DNA of 64,000 bases from Flagellimonas allohymeniacidonis (GTDB lineage: Bacteria > Bacteroidota > Bacteroidia > Flavobacteriales > Flavobacteriaceae), in the NCBI RefSeq assembly GCF_004296335.1, contig NZ_SGIU01000001.1:473290-537289 (forward strand). Direction: 5' to 3'. Below are positions 61,684 through 64,000 of this stretch, in pieces (the first letter of the stretch is position 1; every line of letters starts with the position of its first letter). The notes below the pieces were generated by a model. That model searched no databases, had not been told where the DNA came from, and worked only from the letters and a program-made list of their open reading frames with translations. The position numbers were made by a program, and so were the translations under genes.

Positions 61684-62734
61684 TATTCATGAAGCTTTTA
61701 GGCTCAATGGTATTCGATACGCCTTTGAGGATCTTGGCGAGATAGGCTATAGTCTGGTCAAGGAAGGTGAGGATTTTGAAATTGGCATAGGCGACTTTCT
61801 AATGGATTGGGCTTCCGAAAAACCCACCTTAGAGGTACAAACTTCGGGTTCTACAGGTACTCCAAAGACTGTAGTTCTTAAAAAAGCGCAAATGATAAAT
61901 TCTGCCAGAGCAACGGGAGCTCATTTTGAGCTATCCGAAGGAGACAGTGCTCTTTTGTGTCTCCCTTGCACGGGTATCGCCGGAAAAATGATGTTGGTGC
62001 GTGCCATGGTCTTGGGCCTTCGATTGGATTACGTAAGACCCTCCTCCGATCCTTTAAGCGATACATCAAAAGGCTATGACTTTGTGGCAATGGTACCGCT
62101 TCAACTACAGAATTCACTGAAACATCTTGACCGCATAAAAGCTTTGATTGTGGGCGGCGCTCCGGTTTCAGTGATGCTAAGAAATCAGGTCAAAACACTC
62201 AAAACCCAGGTTTTTGAAACCTATGGCATGACAGAGACCATTACCCATATAGCTTCCAAAAAGCTTAGCGATGAAAGTAGTCGCTTTTTTAGGGTACTTC
62301 CAAATGTCAATATATCACAGGATGATAGGGGATGTCTGGTTATTGACGCGCCGAACATTGCTGAAGACAGTATAAACACCAATGATCTTGTGGATTTGGT
62401 GGACGAAAACACTTTTCAATGGCTAGGTCGAGCAGATTCCATAATCAATTCTGGAGGGGTTAAATTGGTTCCTGAACAAATTGAGGAAAAAATATCCGAA
62501 GTTATGACCCATAGGTTTTTTCTCACCGGTCTTCCTGATGAAAAACTAGGACAGAAACTAGTACTTCTTATTGAAAATGGAAATTTGGACAAAACTGAGG
62601 TGTTGGAAAACCTGACAAAGTTGAAGAATCTCTCAAAATATGAGATTCCAAAAGAAGTAGTGTTGCTTGAAAATTTTGCCGAGACCAGTACCGGAAAAAT
62701 ACTTCGGGCGGATACGGTTCAGAAAATAAGGTAA
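61649..62734 (+). CDS. menE: o-Succinylbenzoate-CoA ligase-like AMP-binding protein
   Basis: 361 residues, shorter than the usual 450-500 of MenE, the missing part being N-terminal. The ANL motifs are kept: VQTSGSTGTPKTVVLKK P-loop, YGMTETITHIASKKL, WLGRADSIINSGGVKLVPEQIE (hinge) and a final TSTGKILRADTV with the catalytic Lys. It activates o-succinylbenzoate with ATP and CoA. Two ATGs are possible (61649 and 61658), both inside the CPBP gene. Confidence 0.88.
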   Translation: MQSMKANPNWYNIHEAFRLNGIRYAFEDLGEIGYSLVKEGEDFEIGIGDFLMDWASEKPTLEVQTSGSTGTPKTVVLKKAQMINSARATGAHFELSEGDSALLCLPCTGIAGKMMLVRAMVLGLRLDYVRPSSDPLSDTSKGYDFVAMVPLQLQNSLKHLDRIKALIVGGAPVSVMLRNQVKTLKTQVFETYGMTETITHIASKKLSDESSRFFRVLPNVNISQDDRGCLVIDAPNIAEDSINTNDLVDLVDENTFQWLGRADSIINSGGVKLVPEQIEEKISEVMTHRFFLTGLPDEKLGQKLVLLIENGNLDKTEVLENLTKLKNLSKYEIPKEVVLLENFAETSTGKILRADTVQKIR

Positions 62735-62766
62735 GTTTTGTACTTTCAAATCATAAACCAACCTTC

Positions 62767-64000
62767 ATGAAAAAGACCATACTTCTTTTAGGCTTCCTTC
62801 TCTTTTTTAAAGTACAGGCGCAGCACATACTTCCCGAGGCAGAACGAGCAAGAGTAATTGATGAGATATTGGCGGAACGCTTTAACGCACTATTGCCCCA
62901 ACTTATGGATGCCGCCAATATCGATATGTGGATTCTGATATCAAGGGAATACAATGAGGATCCTGTTCTAAAAACAATGCTTCCCGCAACCTGGCTCAAT
63001 GCAAGGCGCCGGACCATTTTACTTTTTTACAGAAATCAGAAACAAGGAACTATTGATAAGTTGGCCGTGGCCCGTTACAATGTTGGCAAGAACATTGTTT
63101 CAGCTTGGGATAAGGAAAAAGAGCCCAATCAGTGGAAAAGGTTGATGCAGTTAATTGAAGAACGAAATCCGAAGAAGATTGGATTGAATTTCTCCAAAGA
63201 TCATAACATTGCAGATGGATTGGACAAAACCGACTATGAGGAATTTATGTTCAATCTTCCCAAAAAGTATCGCTCTAAAGTGGTGTCAGCAGAACAATTG
63301 GCGGTTCGCTGGATTGAGACACGGACCGACCGGGAAATGATTATCTACAATCAGCTGGTCGACATTACCCATGCCATTATTGCAGAAGCGTTTTCAGAAA
63401 AAGTCATTACGCCAGGAGTCACCACAACTACCGAGGTAGAGTGGTGGATGCGGCAAAAAGTTACCGATTTGGGACTTGAGACTTGGTTTCATCCAACGGT
63501 AGACGTTCAACGCACAAGTGAAAAACTTGTCGGTCATTTATACTCTTTTTCGGGCAGGCCAGATGATTTGGCCATCCTTCCTGGGGACTTGCTACACTGC
63601 GATTTCGGTATTACGTATTTGCGTTTGAACACCGATTGTCAAGAATTGGCCTATGTACTGAAACCGGAAGAAAAAAAAGCTCCCGATTATTTGGTCAATG
63701 CCCTTAAAGATGGAAATAGGGTACAAGACTTCTTGACCACGAATATGGTTAGAGGAAAAACCGGGAATGAAATACTGGCCAAAGCCTTGAGTGACGGAAA
63801 AGATGCGGGACTCCGTCCAGCCATATACACCCATCCTTTGGGGTCTTACGGGCATTCCGCTGGAACGACAATTGGCATGTGGGATTCTCAAGGTGGCGTC
63901 ATGAAAGATGATGGTGAAAACTATCCACTTAATCCGAATACCGTTTACGCCATTGAGCTGAACACCACGGTCACTATCGCAGAATGGAAAAGGGATATTC
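62767..64000 (+). CDS. Exported M24 (Xaa-Pro peptidase-like) protein, 3' end cut
   Basis: 411 codons are visible before the window ends. A signal peptide (MKKTILLLGFLLFFKVQAQ) precedes a creatinase N-like domain (about 30-170) and the pita-bread M24 domain. Metal ligands seen are Asp279 (HCDFG), Asp290 (NTDCQE), His363 (GSYGHSAG) and Glu397 (YAIELNT). Usual full length is somewhat more than this, so the second Glu ligand may lie beyond the edge. Exported proline-dipeptidase-like activity is inferred. It starts 32 nt after menE. Confidence 0.88.
   Translation, partial: MKKTILLLGFLLFFKVQAQHILPEAERARVIDEILAERFNALLPQLMDAANIDMWILISREYNEDPVLKTMLPATWLNARRRTILLFYRNQKQGTIDKLAVARYNVGKNIVSAWDKEKEPNQWKRLMQLIEERNPKKIGLNFSKDHNIADGLDKTDYEEFMFNLPKKYRSKVVSAEQLAVRWIETRTDREMIIYNQLVDITHAIIAEAFSEKVITPGVTTTTEVEWWMRQKVTDLGLETWFHPTVDVQRTSEKLVGHLYSFSGRPDDLAILPGDLLHCDFGITYLRLNTDCQELAYVLKPEEKKAPDYLVNALKDGNRVQDFLTTNMVRGKTGNEILAKALSDGKDAGLRPAIYTHPLGSYGHSAGTTIGMWDSQGGVMKDDGENYPLNPNTVYAIELNTTVTIAEWKRDI

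Noticed and set aside
1..64000. Searching for insertion sequences, phage genes, CRISPR arrays, toxin-antitoxin pairs and rRNA
   Set aside because: No transposase, integrase, repeat array or typical TA pair was found; the window reads as stable core chromosome.

Overview
The window is chromosomal DNA of a marine-type Flavobacteriaceae bacterium, probably close to Muricauda/Allomuricauda. This rests on several observations: a gliding-motility gldF gene at the left edge; families largely confined to Bacteroidetes (DUF4290, Lacal_2735-type small protein, START-like domain protein, fused ResB-CcsA); menaquinone and bacillithiol biosynthesis genes; frequent TTG starts; no obvious Shine-Dalgarno sequences; and repeated Bacteroidetes-type promoters (TTG, about 20 nt, TAnnTTTG). 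I see no insertion sequence, phage, CRISPR array or rRNA. Genes are densely packed with many 1-8 nt overlaps.

Layout, left to right. 1-3.4 kb: gldF, a small monooxygenase-fold protein and a SAM-hydrolase family protein face away from phoH and purC. 3.5-4.3 kb: a C-type-lectin-like lipoprotein. 4.5-9.2 kb: a two-subunit sodium/monocarboxylate symporter converges on a DnaQ-like exonuclease and a cNMP/CBS/nucleotidyltransferase regulator. 9.3-19.6 kb: a housekeeping block with a membrane-bound MutS homologue, tRNA-Met, START-like protein, class IV aminotransferase, YqgE, HU, Fmt, RecQ, a P-loop ATPase, DUF493, DUF4290 and MurA (with Asp in place of the usual active-site Cys). 19.6-26.6 kb: a long minus-strand run joins a BLUF photoreceptor, pirin, a fused VOC protein, a small protein, an M20 hydrolase and a photolyase-SDR-SRPBCC operon. 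That operon has a palindrome in its promoter.

26.8-34.9 kb: DUF2911 protein, a second sodium symporter, a 33-residue membrane microprotein, a large secreted PIG-L deacetylase, a lipoprotein, Maf, KdsC and a DUF2520 protein. 35.1-41.8 kb: CcsA/ResB, MATE pump, trans-sulfuration enzyme and BshB1. 41.8-49.3 kb: an orphan TPR histidine kinase, tRNA-His, M28 lipoprotein peptidase, a hydroxyproline epimerase/D-amino-acid oxidase pair and a secreted protein of unknown function.

49.4-62.7 kb: the menaquinone region (thioesterase, MenF, MenD, MenA, MenC, MenE). It is interspersed with DUF2853, a CvfB-like RNA-binding protein, a coiled-coil SPOR-like membrane protein, a LytTR/TPR-kinase two-component pair, an SDR and a CPBP protease. 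MenB and MenH are not in the window. The right edge cuts a secreted M24 peptidase.

No wholly new multi-gene system stands out. The best leads are the light-linked minus-strand run with its operator and its SDR lacking the catalytic Tyr, the membrane MutS protein, and a candidate small RNA between the two-component genes.
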